Source of the DNA: JAKPCT01 sp029553165
Lineage (GTDB): Bacteria; Bacillota; UBA4882; UBA8346
Direction of reading: 5' to 3'
DNA: 64,000 nucleotides
Assembly: GCA_035359995.1 (NCBI GenBank)
Contig: DAORZT010000004.1
Span: 1-64,000 of the forward strand
Shown one piece after another: positions 11,928 to 19,870 of this stretch. The translations under genes and the position numbers were made by a program. Under the pieces are notes generated by a model. That model was not told where the DNA came from. It worked only from the letters and a program-made list of their open reading frames with translations, and did not search any database. Numbering within the stretch: position 1 is the first letter of the stretch; every line of letters begins with the position of its first letter.

Positions 11928-13247
11928 ATGAAAATTTTAAAAACTAAAGAAGATTCGCAAGATTTGATATTAGCTACTTTAAATCGCCGGCCACAAATTC
12001 AGGCGGGAAAACAGCTGGATTTGACGAGTAAAGTAGCTGCAATACTGTCTGAAGTGCAAAAAAACGGTGATCGGGCATTGATTGACTATACGGCTAAATT
12101 TGATGGTGTCACAATTGATACCATAAGTATCAAAGTGACTAAAGCAGAGTTTGATCATGCTTTGACTAAGGTTGAACCGGAGTTTGTCACGGCAATCCGT
12201 CAAGCAAAGAATAACATTATTGAATATCATCAGCAACAATTACCGAAAGATTGGATTACTGTTAAAGAAGAGGGGATTATTCTCGGACAACGCTATCAGC
12301 CTGTCGATGCCGCCGGTTTATATGTGCCGGGCGGAGTTGCCGGTTCAACGCCATTGGTTTCATCAGTATTAATGAATGCATTACCGGCAGTTGTTGCCGG
12401 AGTGAAACGAATTGTGATTTGTACTCCTCCCAATCAAAGTGGTGGTGTTAATCCGTATTTATTAGTGACTGCCTTGGAGTGCAATATTGAGGAAGTATAT
12501 AAGGTTGGAGGAGCACAGGCGATTGCGGCCTTAGCTTATGGCACCGAAACAATTGCTCCGGTTGATGTCATCGTTGGACCGGGAAATCAGTATGTTACTG
12601 AAGCGAAACGGCAGGTCTTCGGTTATGTTGGTCTGGATATGTTGGCCGGACCAAGTGAGATCCTGATTATCGCGGACGAAAATAATAACCCTCAATATCT
12701 GGCAGCAGATCTGTTGTCACAGGCCGAACATGGTCCTGCCAATGAAAATGGGGTCTTTTTGTTAACTCCGTCGCCACAATTGGCAGAAGCGGTACTGAAA
12801 GAGGTGGCGAAGCAACTTAATTCTCTGACACGTTCGGAGACTGCCAAAGCTTCTTTAGATACTAAAGGGGCAATTATCATTACTGCAGATTTAGACGAAG
12901 CATTTGAACTGGCCAACTATACAGCTCCGGAACATTTGGAATTATTGGTCACTGATCCGTGGAATCAATTACAGAAGATTAAACATGCCGGCGCAATCTT
13001 TATTGGTCCTTATTCAACCGAACCGATTGGAGACTATGTAGCCGGGACCAATCATGTTTTACCTACCAACGGGACAGCACGGTTTTCTTCGGGGTTGAAT
13101 GTTGATCATTTTATTAAGAAATCGAGTTTGATCTCTTATAGTCAAGCCGGAGTTGCCAAGTATGGCCCGGCTGCAATTACAATTGCTAAAGTAGAGGGAC
13201 TGGATGCTCATGCCAAAGCGGTTGCAGTTAGGTTAAATCATGAATAA
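11928..13247 (+). CDS. hisD: histidinol dehydrogenase HisD
   Basis: Catalyses the last two oxidations of histidine synthesis (histidinol to histidine). The 439 residues are full length. YVPGGVAGSTPLVSSVLMNALPA, KVGGAQAIAALAYGTETI, VIVGPGNQYVTEAKRQVFG and the QAEHGP metal/active-site stretch are all present, as is the late GTNHVLPT motif. The start is ATG at 11928, with GGAG 8 bases upstream; an in-frame TTG at 11916 overlaps this site. First gene of hisD-hisB-hisH-hisF. Confidence 0.96.
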   Translation: MKILKTKEDSQDLILATLNRRPQIQAGKQLDLTSKVAAILSEVQKNGDRALIDYTAKFDGVTIDTISIKVTKAEFDHALTKVEPEFVTAIRQAKNNIIEYHQQQLPKDWITVKEEGIILGQRYQPVDAAGLYVPGGVAGSTPLVSSVLMNALPAVVAGVKRIVICTPPNQSGGVNPYLLVTALECNIEEVYKVGGAQAIAALAYGTETIAPVDVIVGPGNQYVTEAKRQVFGYVGLDMLAGPSEILIIADENNNPQYLAADLLSQAEHGPANENGVFLLTPSPQLAEAVLKEVAKQLNSLTRSETAKASLDTKGAIIITADLDEAFELANYTAPEHLELLVTDPWNQLQKIKHAGAIFIGPYSTEPIGDYVAGTNHVLPTNGTARFSSGLNVDHFIKKSSLISYSQAGVAKYGPAAITIAKVEGLDAHAKAVAVRLNHE

Positions 13248-13268
13248 TCGAGCAAAGCGGGTGATCTG

Positions 13269-13853
13269 ATGAGGACAGCGAAAATCGAACGTAACACCAA
13301 TGAAACAAAGATTAAATTGGAACTGGAGCTTGATGGTGACGGGAGTTTTGAGTTACATACCGGTATTGGTTTTTTTGACCATATGTTATCCCATATTGCC
13401 AAGCATGGTTTATTCAATTTGAAAGTTGATGTCCAGGGTGATCTCGAAGTGGATGCTCATCATACAGTTGAAGACGTTGGTATTGTACTGGGGCAGGCTT
13501 TACAACAGGCATTAGGAAATAAGGCTGGAATCAACCGTTATGGCGATGCCCTGATTCCGATGGATGACGCGTTAGCCCAAGTGGCGCTCGACCTCTGTGG
13601 ACGACCCTACCTAAAGTATTATGATACTCTTGGTAAGGGTAAGCTGGGTGATTTTGATTTGGAGTTAGTTCCGGAATTTTTCCAGGCAGTTGCCGCTCAT
13701 TCAGGGATGAACATTCATATCCGGCTTTTGGATGGAACCAATCTGCATCACTGTGTTGAAGCGATCTTTAAAGCATTTGGACGTGCTTTAGCGATGGCAA
13801 TTAGAATAGATGAAAGGGTGAAAGGAATACCTTCAACCAAGGGTGTTCTCTAA
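13269..13853 (+). CDS. hisB: imidazoleglycerol-phosphate dehydratase HisB
   Basis: Dehydrates imidazoleglycerol phosphate to imidazoleacetol phosphate. 194 residues, the monofunctional form. The duplicated metal-binding motifs are present: GIGFFDHMLSHIAKHG with DAHHTVEDVGIVLG, then FFQAVAAHSGMNIHI with LHHCVEAIFKAFGRAL. It ends one base before the hisH start codon, indicating translational coupling. Confidence 0.97.
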   Translation: MRTAKIERNTNETKIKLELELDGDGSFELHTGIGFFDHMLSHIAKHGLFNLKVDVQGDLEVDAHHTVEDVGIVLGQALQQALGNKAGINRYGDALIPMDDALAQVALDLCGRPYLKYYDTLGKGKLGDFDLELVPEFFQAVAAHSGMNIHIRLLDGTNLHHCVEAIFKAFGRALAMAIRIDERVKGIPSTKGVL

Positions 13854-13854
13854 G

Positions 13855-14475
13855 ATGATTGCAATAATTGATTATGGTGTTGGTAATTTGCGCAGTGTTG
13901 CCAAAGCGTTTGAATATATCGGACATCAGGCAGTAGTAACTTCAGACCCTAACGAGGTTTTGGAGGCCGATAAGGTTGTGTTGCCGGGGGTTGGCGCTTT
14001 TGGAAAGTCAATTGAGTCTTTGACAAAAGCGGGAATGGTTCCGGTTGTTAAAGAGGTAGTTACTTCCGGACGACCTTTATTGGGGATCTGTCTTGGATTA
14101 CAGATGTTGTTTACTGAAAGTACGGAACTTTTCGGTGATGCTACAGCAGCAATCAAAGGACTTGATATTTTGCCGGGAAGAGTATTACGCTTTCCGGAAA
14201 GCCATTTGAAGGTCCCACAAATCGGCTGGAACAGTATTACCAAAAAGAATGATTCCCCGTTATTGCATGGTGTGGCGCAGGGTAGTTTTGTTTATTTTGT
14301 CCATTCTTATTATGTTGTGCCTGAAAATCAGGAAGTCATTGCATGTACGACTAATTATGGTCTGGATTATTGTTCCGGAATCAGTTATGGTAATCTTTTT
14401 GCCTTCCAATTTCACCCGGAGAAGAGTAGTCAGGTTGGCTTAAAAATTCTTGATAATTTTGCTAAGTTAAAGTAG
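13855..14475 (+). CDS. hisH: imidazole glycerol phosphate synthase glutaminase subunit HisH
   Basis: Glutamine amidotransferase subunit that feeds ammonia to HisF. 206 residues from ATG at 13855 (MIAIIDYGVGNLRSV). Class I triad: Cys in LLGICLGLQMLF, and His/Glu in FQFHPEKSSQ. An in-frame GTG at 13843 lies inside hisB and lacks a ribosome-binding site. It is followed directly by hisF; hisA, which normally sits between them, is missing. Confidence 0.96.
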   Translation: MIAIIDYGVGNLRSVAKAFEYIGHQAVVTSDPNEVLEADKVVLPGVGAFGKSIESLTKAGMVPVVKEVVTSGRPLLGICLGLQMLFTESTELFGDATAAIKGLDILPGRVLRFPESHLKVPQIGWNSITKKNDSPLLHGVAQGSFVYFVHSYYVVPENQEVIACTTNYGLDYCSGISYGNLFAFQFHPEKSSQVGLKILDNFAKLK

Positions 14476-14508
14476 TTTATCAGTAATAACAGATTGAGGT
14501 GTGATCTG

Positions 14509-15279
14509 ATGCTGGCTAAAAGAATCATTCCCTGTCTGGATGTCAAAGACGGGCGGGTAGTGAAGGGGACCGAATTTTTACAGCTTCGTGATGCCGGAGA
14601 TCCGGTTGAATTGGGGGCTTTTTATGACCGTGAAGGTGCTGATGAATTAGTATTCTTGGATATTACCGCTTCCCACGAACGGCGGAAGACTGTTGTCGAT
14701 ATGGCGGCCCGGGTTGCTGAGCAGGTGTTTATTCCTTTTGCAGTTGGTGGAGGTATCGCCAGTACAGAAGATATGCGGGCTATTTTATTGGCAGGCGCTG
14801 ATAAAATAGCAATTAATACTGCGGCAATCCAGAATAAACGGTTGATCAGCGAAGGGGCTGAACTCTTTGGAACGCAATGTATTGTAGTTGCAATAGATGC
14901 GAAACGTCGCTCCAAGGAAGATCCCAGTCAAGGTTGGGAAGTGTTCATTCATGGTGGAAGGACCGCTACCGGAATCGATGTTTATGATTGGGTCAAAGAG
15001 GTTGAGCAATTGGGAGCGGGAGAGATCCTTCTGACCAGCATGGACCGTGACGGGACAAAGGATGGGTATGATAACTTGCTGAATAAAATGGTGGCTGAAG
15101 CTGTAAAGATACCGGTGATAGCTTCGGGAGGAGCCGGTAATTTGGAACATTTAGCTGATGGGATCATTGAAGGTAAAGTTGACGCGGTGTTAGCAGCTTC
15201 AATCTTCCACTATAAAGAGTATACCATTCAGGAAGCCAAAGCTTACTTAAAATCCCGGGGAATTGATGTGCGTTTGTAA
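14509..15279 (+). CDS. hisF: imidazole glycerol phosphate synthase cyclase subunit HisF
   Basis: Cyclase partner of HisH, producing IGP and AICAR. A 256-residue beta/alpha barrel with the duplicated half-barrel pattern. Catalytic Asp residues sit in [14 protein letters not shown] and [20 protein letters not shown] and ASGGAG are the phosphate-binding loops. Start ATG at 14509 behind GAGGTG. Last gene of the his cluster before a bidirectional terminator. HisA, HisG, HisI and HisE are not in the window. Confidence 0.97.
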   Translation: MLAKRIIPCLDVKDGRVVKGTEFLQLRDAGDPVELGAFYDREGADELVFLDITASHERRKTVVDMAARVAEQVFIPFAVGGGIASTEDMRAILLAGADKIAINTAAIQNKRLISEGAELFGTQCIVVAIDAKRRSKEDPSQGWEVFIHGGRTATGIDVYDWVKEVEQLGAGEILLTSMDRDGTKDGYDNLLNKMVAEAVKIPVIASGGAGNLEHLADGIIEGKVDAVLAASIFHYKEYTIQEAKAYLKSRGIDVRL

Positions 15280-15300
15280 TCAAAAATAAATATTAAAATA

Positions 15301-15325
15301 AAAAAGGCCATTTGGCCTTTTTTTA
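15301..15325. terminator. bidirectional terminator between hisF and rpsT
   Basis: AAAAAGGCCA (15301-15310) pairs with TGGCCTTTTT (15313-15322) with T-runs in both directions. It lies between the convergent hisF and rpsT genes and touches the rpsT stop codon. Confidence 0.85.
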
Positions 15326-15598
15326 TGCATTTTGTGCTTTAAGTTGGTTAAACTTTTTAGTTAACCGTGATTTACGCCGAGCAGCTTGGTTTTTATGAAT
15401 CAAACCTTTTGATACTGCCTCGTCCAATTTTTTAATGGCACTTAATAAATTGGCTTGAGAAGCTGCAATATCCCCGCTAGTAATGGAGGTTTGTACTTTT
15501 TTCAATGCGGTTTTTAAAGCAGTACGTCTGGATATGTTAACTGCACGATTAGCAGCAGAAATCTTCACTCTTTTTTCAGCGGATTTAATATTTGGCAA
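15323..15598 (-). CDS. rpsT: 30S ribosomal protein S20
   Basis: A 91-residue basic helical protein that binds 16S rRNA. The N-terminus MPNIKSAEKRVKI and the closing HKNQAARRKSRLTKKFNQL are diagnostic. The start is a TTG whose codon ends the stretch AAGGAGGTGAAAGAC; an upstream GTG lies within the ribosome-binding site itself. It is transcribed alone and opposite to the his cluster. In many Bacillota rpsT lies near gpr and lepA, as here. Confidence 0.95.
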   Translation of the reverse strand: MPNIKSAEKRVKISAANRAVNISRRTALKTALKKVQTSITSGDIAASQANLLSAIKKLDEAVSKGLIHKNQAARRKSRLTKKFNQLKAQNA

Positions 15599-15716
15599 GT
15601 CTTTCACCTCCTTAAACTGCAGGCACCATTACCTCTATATTCTAATAAAAATCAACAGAATATATTTTACCATGAATGGCGGATGTTTGCAATATCTTCA
15701 AAGTAATTAAATAATT

Positions 15717-15752
15717 AAAAAAAATTGGCTCATTAATTTGAGCCAATTTTTT
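15717..15752 (-). terminator. terminator downstream of the tandem CsgG gene
   Basis: AAAATTGGCTCA and TGAGCCAATTTT form a 12-bp stem with a TTAATT-type centre and flanking A/T runs. It lies 70 bases beyond the stop codon of the minus-strand CsgG gene. Confidence 0.75.
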
Positions 15753-15823
15753 TATCGATTAGCTTATGATTGTGTTGTACCAAGTAATCATGAGTTACTA
15801 GTTGTATAACTAACTAACTAACA

Positions 15824-17137
15824 TTAATATCGGTCAGCCAGTTGCTGTGCGGTTGAAACGGCTGCATCTCTCAAAGCCTGACCAAGGATTGTTTTCCGGA
15901 ATTCGTTACTACCAAAAGCAATTCCACTATAGTTAGAAACTACTTTAACATTAGTTTGTTTTTTATCACCACGGCCTGTAACAGCAGCAACAATTTCAGC
16001 AGTACTGGTATCAATCATCCGGGCGTCAATTGCAACTCGTGCATAAGTTGTTTTGAGTGATAGACCGGCTTTCTTGTTTCGTTTATTTGAAACCGCAGTT
16101 ATTCCTTCTGAATCAGTCGTAAACTCGGTAACTTTACCAATAATTAAATATTGAACGCCGAGAATTCTACCGATACGGGCTGCTGATCGGGGATCAACCC
16201 TTCCGCTGGCACCAAAATTTTGTTCTCTTAATACTTTATCAAGTTGTTCACGTTCGATCACTCTGAATTTGTTGGTATTTACTAATTCAGTAATTACTTG
16301 ATCAGATACTCCTTGACCAACATCCCAATGATTCCCCCACCAACGTTGGAGTGAACCGTCATCAAACGGTAATACTGCGACTGTAGGACGAGGGTCATGT
16401 TTCTTTGGCGCTGGTTTTGGAGCTGGTGGTTCTGGTTTAGGTGCTGGCGCCGGTGCTGGTTTCGGAGCTGGAGCTGGTGCCGGTGTATAGGCGTAAGCAC
16501 GTTCGGCCAATTGTTCTGCAACAGAGTTCACCGCATCCCTTAATGCCTGACCAAGGCTGGTTTTCTTAAATTCGTTACTGCCAAAAGCAACTCCCACTGA
16601 TTTATTGACAATAGCAAGGCTGGTTTGCTTTTTTTCGCCTCTTCCAGTTACGGCAGCGATAATTTCTGCGCTGGTGGCATCAACGAGGCGGGCGTCAATT
16701 GCTACTCTGGCAATGTTAGCTTTAACTCCAAGGCCGACACCTTTTGATGAATCTACTCCTGCAAATCCTTTGGAATCGGTTGTAAATTCGGTTATTTTTC
16801 CCATTACTAAATAATCAACACCAAGAATTTTACCAACTCGTGCCGCTGATCGGGGATCGACCCTTCCGCTGGCGCCAAAATTTTGTTCGCGAAGAATATG
16901 GTTAATTCGTTCACGTTCAATTAGTCTGAAACGACCGGTATTTAAGAGGGCAGTTACCAATTCATCAGCAACTCCGGTACCGACATCCCAGTCATTACCC
17001 CACCAGCGTTGTATTGAACCATCATCAAATGGTAAAACAGCAATTCGATAACGATTATCCTGACAAAAAGTTGGTAGAGCTAATGCCATTGCTAAAACAA
17101 GAATAAGTAAGAAGAATACACTAAATTTCTTAAACAA
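15824..17137 (-). CDS. tandem CsgG-domain secreted protein
   Basis: A 437-residue exported protein. A signal sequence covers about residues 1-25 (hydrophobic core FFLLILVLAMALALP). Two CsgG-like domains follow: about 28-215 and 250-437. Both copies contain RIAVLPFDDGS-type openings, WWGN-WDVG, REQNFGASGRVDPRSAAR and VTGRG-KKQT, so they are a clear internal duplication. A Pro/Ala/Lys-rich linker (about 218-248) joins them. CsgG forms the curli secretion pore in outer membranes; related proteins are used more widely in periplasmic assembly. A Cys at about residue 25 is preceded by Phe, a poor lipobox, so lipidation is doubtful. No csgA/B/E/F genes are nearby, so a curli role is not supported. 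Confidence 0.8.
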   Translation of the reverse strand: MFKKFSVFFLLILVLAMALALPTFCQDNRYRIAVLPFDDGSIQRWWGNDWDVGTGVADELVTALLNTGRFRLIERERINHILREQNFGASGRVDPRSAARVGKILGVDYLVMGKITEFTTDSKGFAGVDSSKGVGLGVKANIARVAIDARLVDATSAEIIAAVTGRGEKKQTSLAIVNKSVGVAFGSNEFKKTSLGQALRDAVNSVAEQLAERAYAYTPAPAPAPKPAPAPAPKPEPPAPKPAPKKHDPRPTVAVLPFDDGSLQRWWGNHWDVGQGVSDQVITELVNTNKFRVIEREQLDKVLREQNFGASGRVDPRSAARIGRILGVQYLIIGKVTEFTTDSEGITAVSNKRNKKAGLSLKTTYARVAIDARMIDTSTAEIVAAVTGRGDKKQTNVKVVSNYSGIAFGSNEFRKTILGQALRDAAVSTAQQLADRY

Positions 17138-17369
17138 GTATTATTACCTCCCTGAATTTAAATTTGGTTATCCAATCAAATTATACCATATACAGGCGAT
17201 GTTTAACAATTTAGAAGTCGATTGGATAATTAAAGCAAAATAATACATAGATTTGAAAAGGATGGGAAAAATAACTGGTGTTAATTATAAGTCTTTGACG
17301 GATTTAATGATAAATTTGTTCCATAGGTGATTAATAATTTTACTAATATTTCGAATTATTTTTCTGACA

Positions 17370-17678
17370 TTGATTTTAATCTTTATCGCCTTACTCTTTC
17401 CTGGTTTTAATCCGGGGTCAAGGTTTCAGATTTTGTTTATCGGAGTATCAGGCGCATTAATTATCAATGGAATCAGGTGTTTAATCAGTGACCGTTTGAA
17501 TTACCGGGAACGAAGTCTTCTTAGTGCGCTGGGAAGTATCGGTGCATTAGCGATTGCCCGTTGGTTATTTGGTGGAGTAAAGTTTTCACTGGGGGGGATA
17601 ATACTACTATATCTTAGCACCAGCTTGCTGGAGATAATATTACCTGAAAAACTGGGAGAAATTATTGTTAAGCACTAA
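17370..17678 (+). CDS. small integral membrane protein, unknown
   Basis: About 102 residues, nearly all hydrophobic: three to four membrane segments separated by a short basic loop (CLISDRLNYRERSLL). I do not recognise a family. The start is uncertain. TTG at 17370 has no clear ribosome-binding site; an AGGTGA at 17324-17329 could serve an ATT/ATA start slightly upstream. It precedes gpr by about 50 bases and may be cotranscribed with it. The 232 bases upstream (17138-17369) carry no gene that I can see. Confidence 0.5.
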   Translation: MILIFIALLFPGFNPGSRFQILFIGVSGALIINGIRCLISDRLNYRERSLLSALGSIGALAIARWLFGGVKFSLGGIILLYLSTSLLEIILPEKLGEIIVKH

Positions 17679-17727
17679 ATCTGTTTACCGGGTGGAGATT
17701 GATAGAAATCAAGAATGGGGGTAAATA

Positions 17728-18702
17728 ATGGAAGAGTATCTTGAATTATTGGGAGAGATTCATACTGATTTAGCATTAGAGTCACGTGAGTTGGCTATGC
17801 AGCGTGGCGCCGGAAAGGAACCGGATGGAGTCAAGACCGAGACTCAACAAATGGGCGATACGGTAATAACCAGGGTAATTATTGAGACGGAAGAGGCTGG
17901 ACGAAGTGTAGGTAAGGTTCCAGGGAATTATGTGACATTGGAAGCGCCGGGGTTACGAAGCCGTGATCGGGATAAGCAAGAAGAGATTGCCTTATTGGTC
18001 GCGAAGGAGATTGAAAACTTTATTGCCCGGTTAAAGATTCCCGATGAGTCACCCTGTTTAGTGATCGGTTTGGGAAATTGGGAAGCCACACCCGATGCGT
18101 TGGGTCCAAAAGTAGTTCAACATATCCTGGTAACACGTCACTTAAACCATTTGACACCACCGGAGAAGAAAGATGGACTGCGCCCGGTTAGTGCAATTGC
18201 CCCAGGAGTCTTAGGTACGACCGGAATTGAGACGGGTGAGATTGTAATGGGTGTGGTTCAACGAACCCGACCAGGTTTTATTGTTGTTATTGATGCGTTA
18301 GCATCACGCAGCACAACGAGAGTGGGAAGTGCGATCCAAATTGCTGATGCTGGAATTCATCCGGGTTCGGGTTTGGGAAATAAGCGAATTGGAATTACAC
18401 CCCAAACAATGGGTATTCCAGTAATAGCGATTGGGGTACCAACGGTTGTTGAAGCTGGTACGATCATTCACGATGCAGTTGTTGAGATTGTTAAACGCGA
18501 TCCTTCATTGGTCCATCCTAAAGCCGTAAATGAACGGGCAATAATTGAACGGGTTTTGTCCCCGTATATGAGTAGTTTAATCGTAACTCCAAAAGAGATC
18601 GATGTGATGATCGAAGATTTATCAAAAGTAGTTTCCGGAGCGCTTAATATTGCATTGCATCCGGCGATCAGTCCGGACGAAGTATTTCGTTATTTAAATT
18701 AA
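17728..18702 (+). CDS. gpr: germination protease GPR
   Basis: Degrades small acid-soluble spore proteins when spores germinate. 324 residues. The N-terminal propeptide region has IHTDLALESRELA, the conserved autoprocessing neighbourhood. The body has VIGLGNWEATPDALGPKVV, GVLGTTGIETGEI, IDALASRS and GSGLGNKRIGI, all typical of the family. The zymogen is made in the forespore and activates itself late in sporulation (family knowledge). Its presence is strong evidence of an endospore former; a likely substrate, a gamma-SASP-like protein, is encoded at 56694. The start ATG follows GGGGG. Confidence 0.95.
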   Translation: MEEYLELLGEIHTDLALESRELAMQRGAGKEPDGVKTETQQMGDTVITRVIIETEEAGRSVGKVPGNYVTLEAPGLRSRDRDKQEEIALLVAKEIENFIARLKIPDESPCLVIGLGNWEATPDALGPKVVQHILVTRHLNHLTPPEKKDGLRPVSAIAPGVLGTTGIETGEIVMGVVQRTRPGFIVVIDALASRSTTRVGSAIQIADAGIHPGSGLGNKRIGITPQTMGIPVIAIGVPTVVEAGTIIHDAVVEIVKRDPSLVHPKAVNERAIIERVLSPYMSSLIVTPKEIDVMIEDLSKVVSGALNIALHPAISPDEVFRYLN

Positions 18703-18802
18703 ATATCTTTTGTTCTAAATTATCTTTTTTAACATACTAACTTAGGTGAAAGCACTTTATTATGGAAGTGAATTTGATTATCATCTAAGGAGGTGTAGTT
18801 TA

Positions 18803-19453
18803 ATGAAGATTTTTAGAGCAAGACTAAAGATCCACCTTTTTTATGGGGCGATCTTTTTTTTATTAGGATTTAGCGGAGTACTTTTAAACCGGGAACTGTC
18901 TTATCGTTTGATTGCGGAGCGTTTTAATCTGTTAACGGAAGATTTGAAAGTATATTCTGATTTGGATTGGGATTCAGAGCGGACTGTTCCGGTATTTAAT
19001 AATGAAATTGATGCAACCAAAGCAAAGTTATATTTACTATATTATCCGGGAATAGATCCGGCATTCATTAAAGAAATCAGTGCAATTGCAGTAAATTCGG
19101 CAAATGAAATAATTTTAACAGGAATAGAACCAGGCCAAAATTTAGAAACTAAATTAGTAGAAATTATCAAAACCAATCAATCAGTGATCGGATTGAAGGT
19201 AAATGATGCGGATGATCTTTTTGAGTATCAGTTGTACTTTACTGTCAGACTGGATGAAGCAGAGTTAATCCAAGCGTTTTTGCAATTCAGTAACCGGTTA
19301 AATGATTGGAAAGTAAGCAAACTGATCGTCAATCGTCAACACAGCTTCTATCAGGTTCGGTGGCTTTCCAGTCCGGATCAAACAGACTTTAAAGCAGTTG
19401 TTGAGTGTCTTGTTAACCTGCAAAACAATCATTCCAACCGAAAAAGAATTTAA
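18803..19453 (+). CDS. membrane-anchored protein of unknown function
   Basis: 216 residues from ATG at 18803, with a strong AAGGAGGT site. One N-terminal membrane helix (FYGAIFFLLGFSGVLL, about 12-28) is followed by an alpha/beta extracytoplasmic domain with no motif I recognise. It ends in a short basic tail. It is followed after 22 bases by another single-helix membrane protein, and together they sit between gpr and murJ, where many spore formers carry spoIIP. Neither resembles SpoIIP. A role in the envelope or sporulation is only a guess from position. Confidence 0.65.
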   Translation: MKIFRARLKIHLFYGAIFFLLGFSGVLLNRELSYRLIAERFNLLTEDLKVYSDLDWDSERTVPVFNNEIDATKAKLYLLYYPGIDPAFIKEISAIAVNSANEIILTGIEPGQNLETKLVEIIKTNQSVIGLKVNDADDLFEYQLYFTVRLDEAELIQAFLQFSNRLNDWKVSKLIVNRQHSFYQVRWLSSPDQTDFKAVVECLVNLQNNHSNRKRI

Positions 19454-19475
19454 ACACATATTCAAGGAGGTTCGA

Positions 19476-19799
19476 TTGAAAACATTTGTAAAAATGACAA
19501 TGGTAATTGTATTAATAGCAATCTTTGCCTTGTTTAGCTTGGTGATTGCAACCCGCAATCTCCGTTCTCTGCTGGGCAGGGAGAAGTTTGCTAACCATAA
19601 AATAGCGACTAATCTAATGAAGGTTGAAAGTAAAGTATTTCAGATAATTGATCATCACAGTGAACAGATCAATGCTAAAGTAATACGAAACATTAATTTC
19701 ACTGCAATTAAAGAGCATTGTCTGCTCCGATTTCAAGCAGTTAATCTCTGGATTAGAACCCGGTTTGATACACTTGTTACTTATATTAATATGTTATGA
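19476..19799 (+). CDS. small membrane-anchored protein, unknown
   Basis: 107 residues from a TTG start at 19476, supported by AAGGAGGTTCGA just upstream. One membrane helix near the N-terminus (MTMVIVLIAIFALFSLVIA) is followed by a basic helical tail with no recognised motif. An alternative start at 19398 would overlap the previous gene and has no ribosome-binding site. Probably coexpressed with the gene at 18803. Confidence 0.6.
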   Translation: MKTFVKMTMVIVLIAIFALFSLVIATRNLRSLLGREKFANHKIATNLMKVESKVFQIIDHHSEQINAKVIRNINFTAIKEHCLLRFQAVNLWIRTRFDTLVTYINML

Positions 19800-19870
19800 A
19801 ATTGGACTGGGCCTGCAGGATAAAACCGTTTTATGGTGAATAGTTAGAGTTTGTGAAAGGAGTAGGTTTT

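Noticed and set aside
15824..17137. Curli operon
   Set aside because: Only CsgG-like domains are present; no CsgA/B/E/F-type gene is near.
18803..19453. SpoIIP
   Set aside because: It lies where spoIIP is often found, but length and sequence show none of the amidase motifs.
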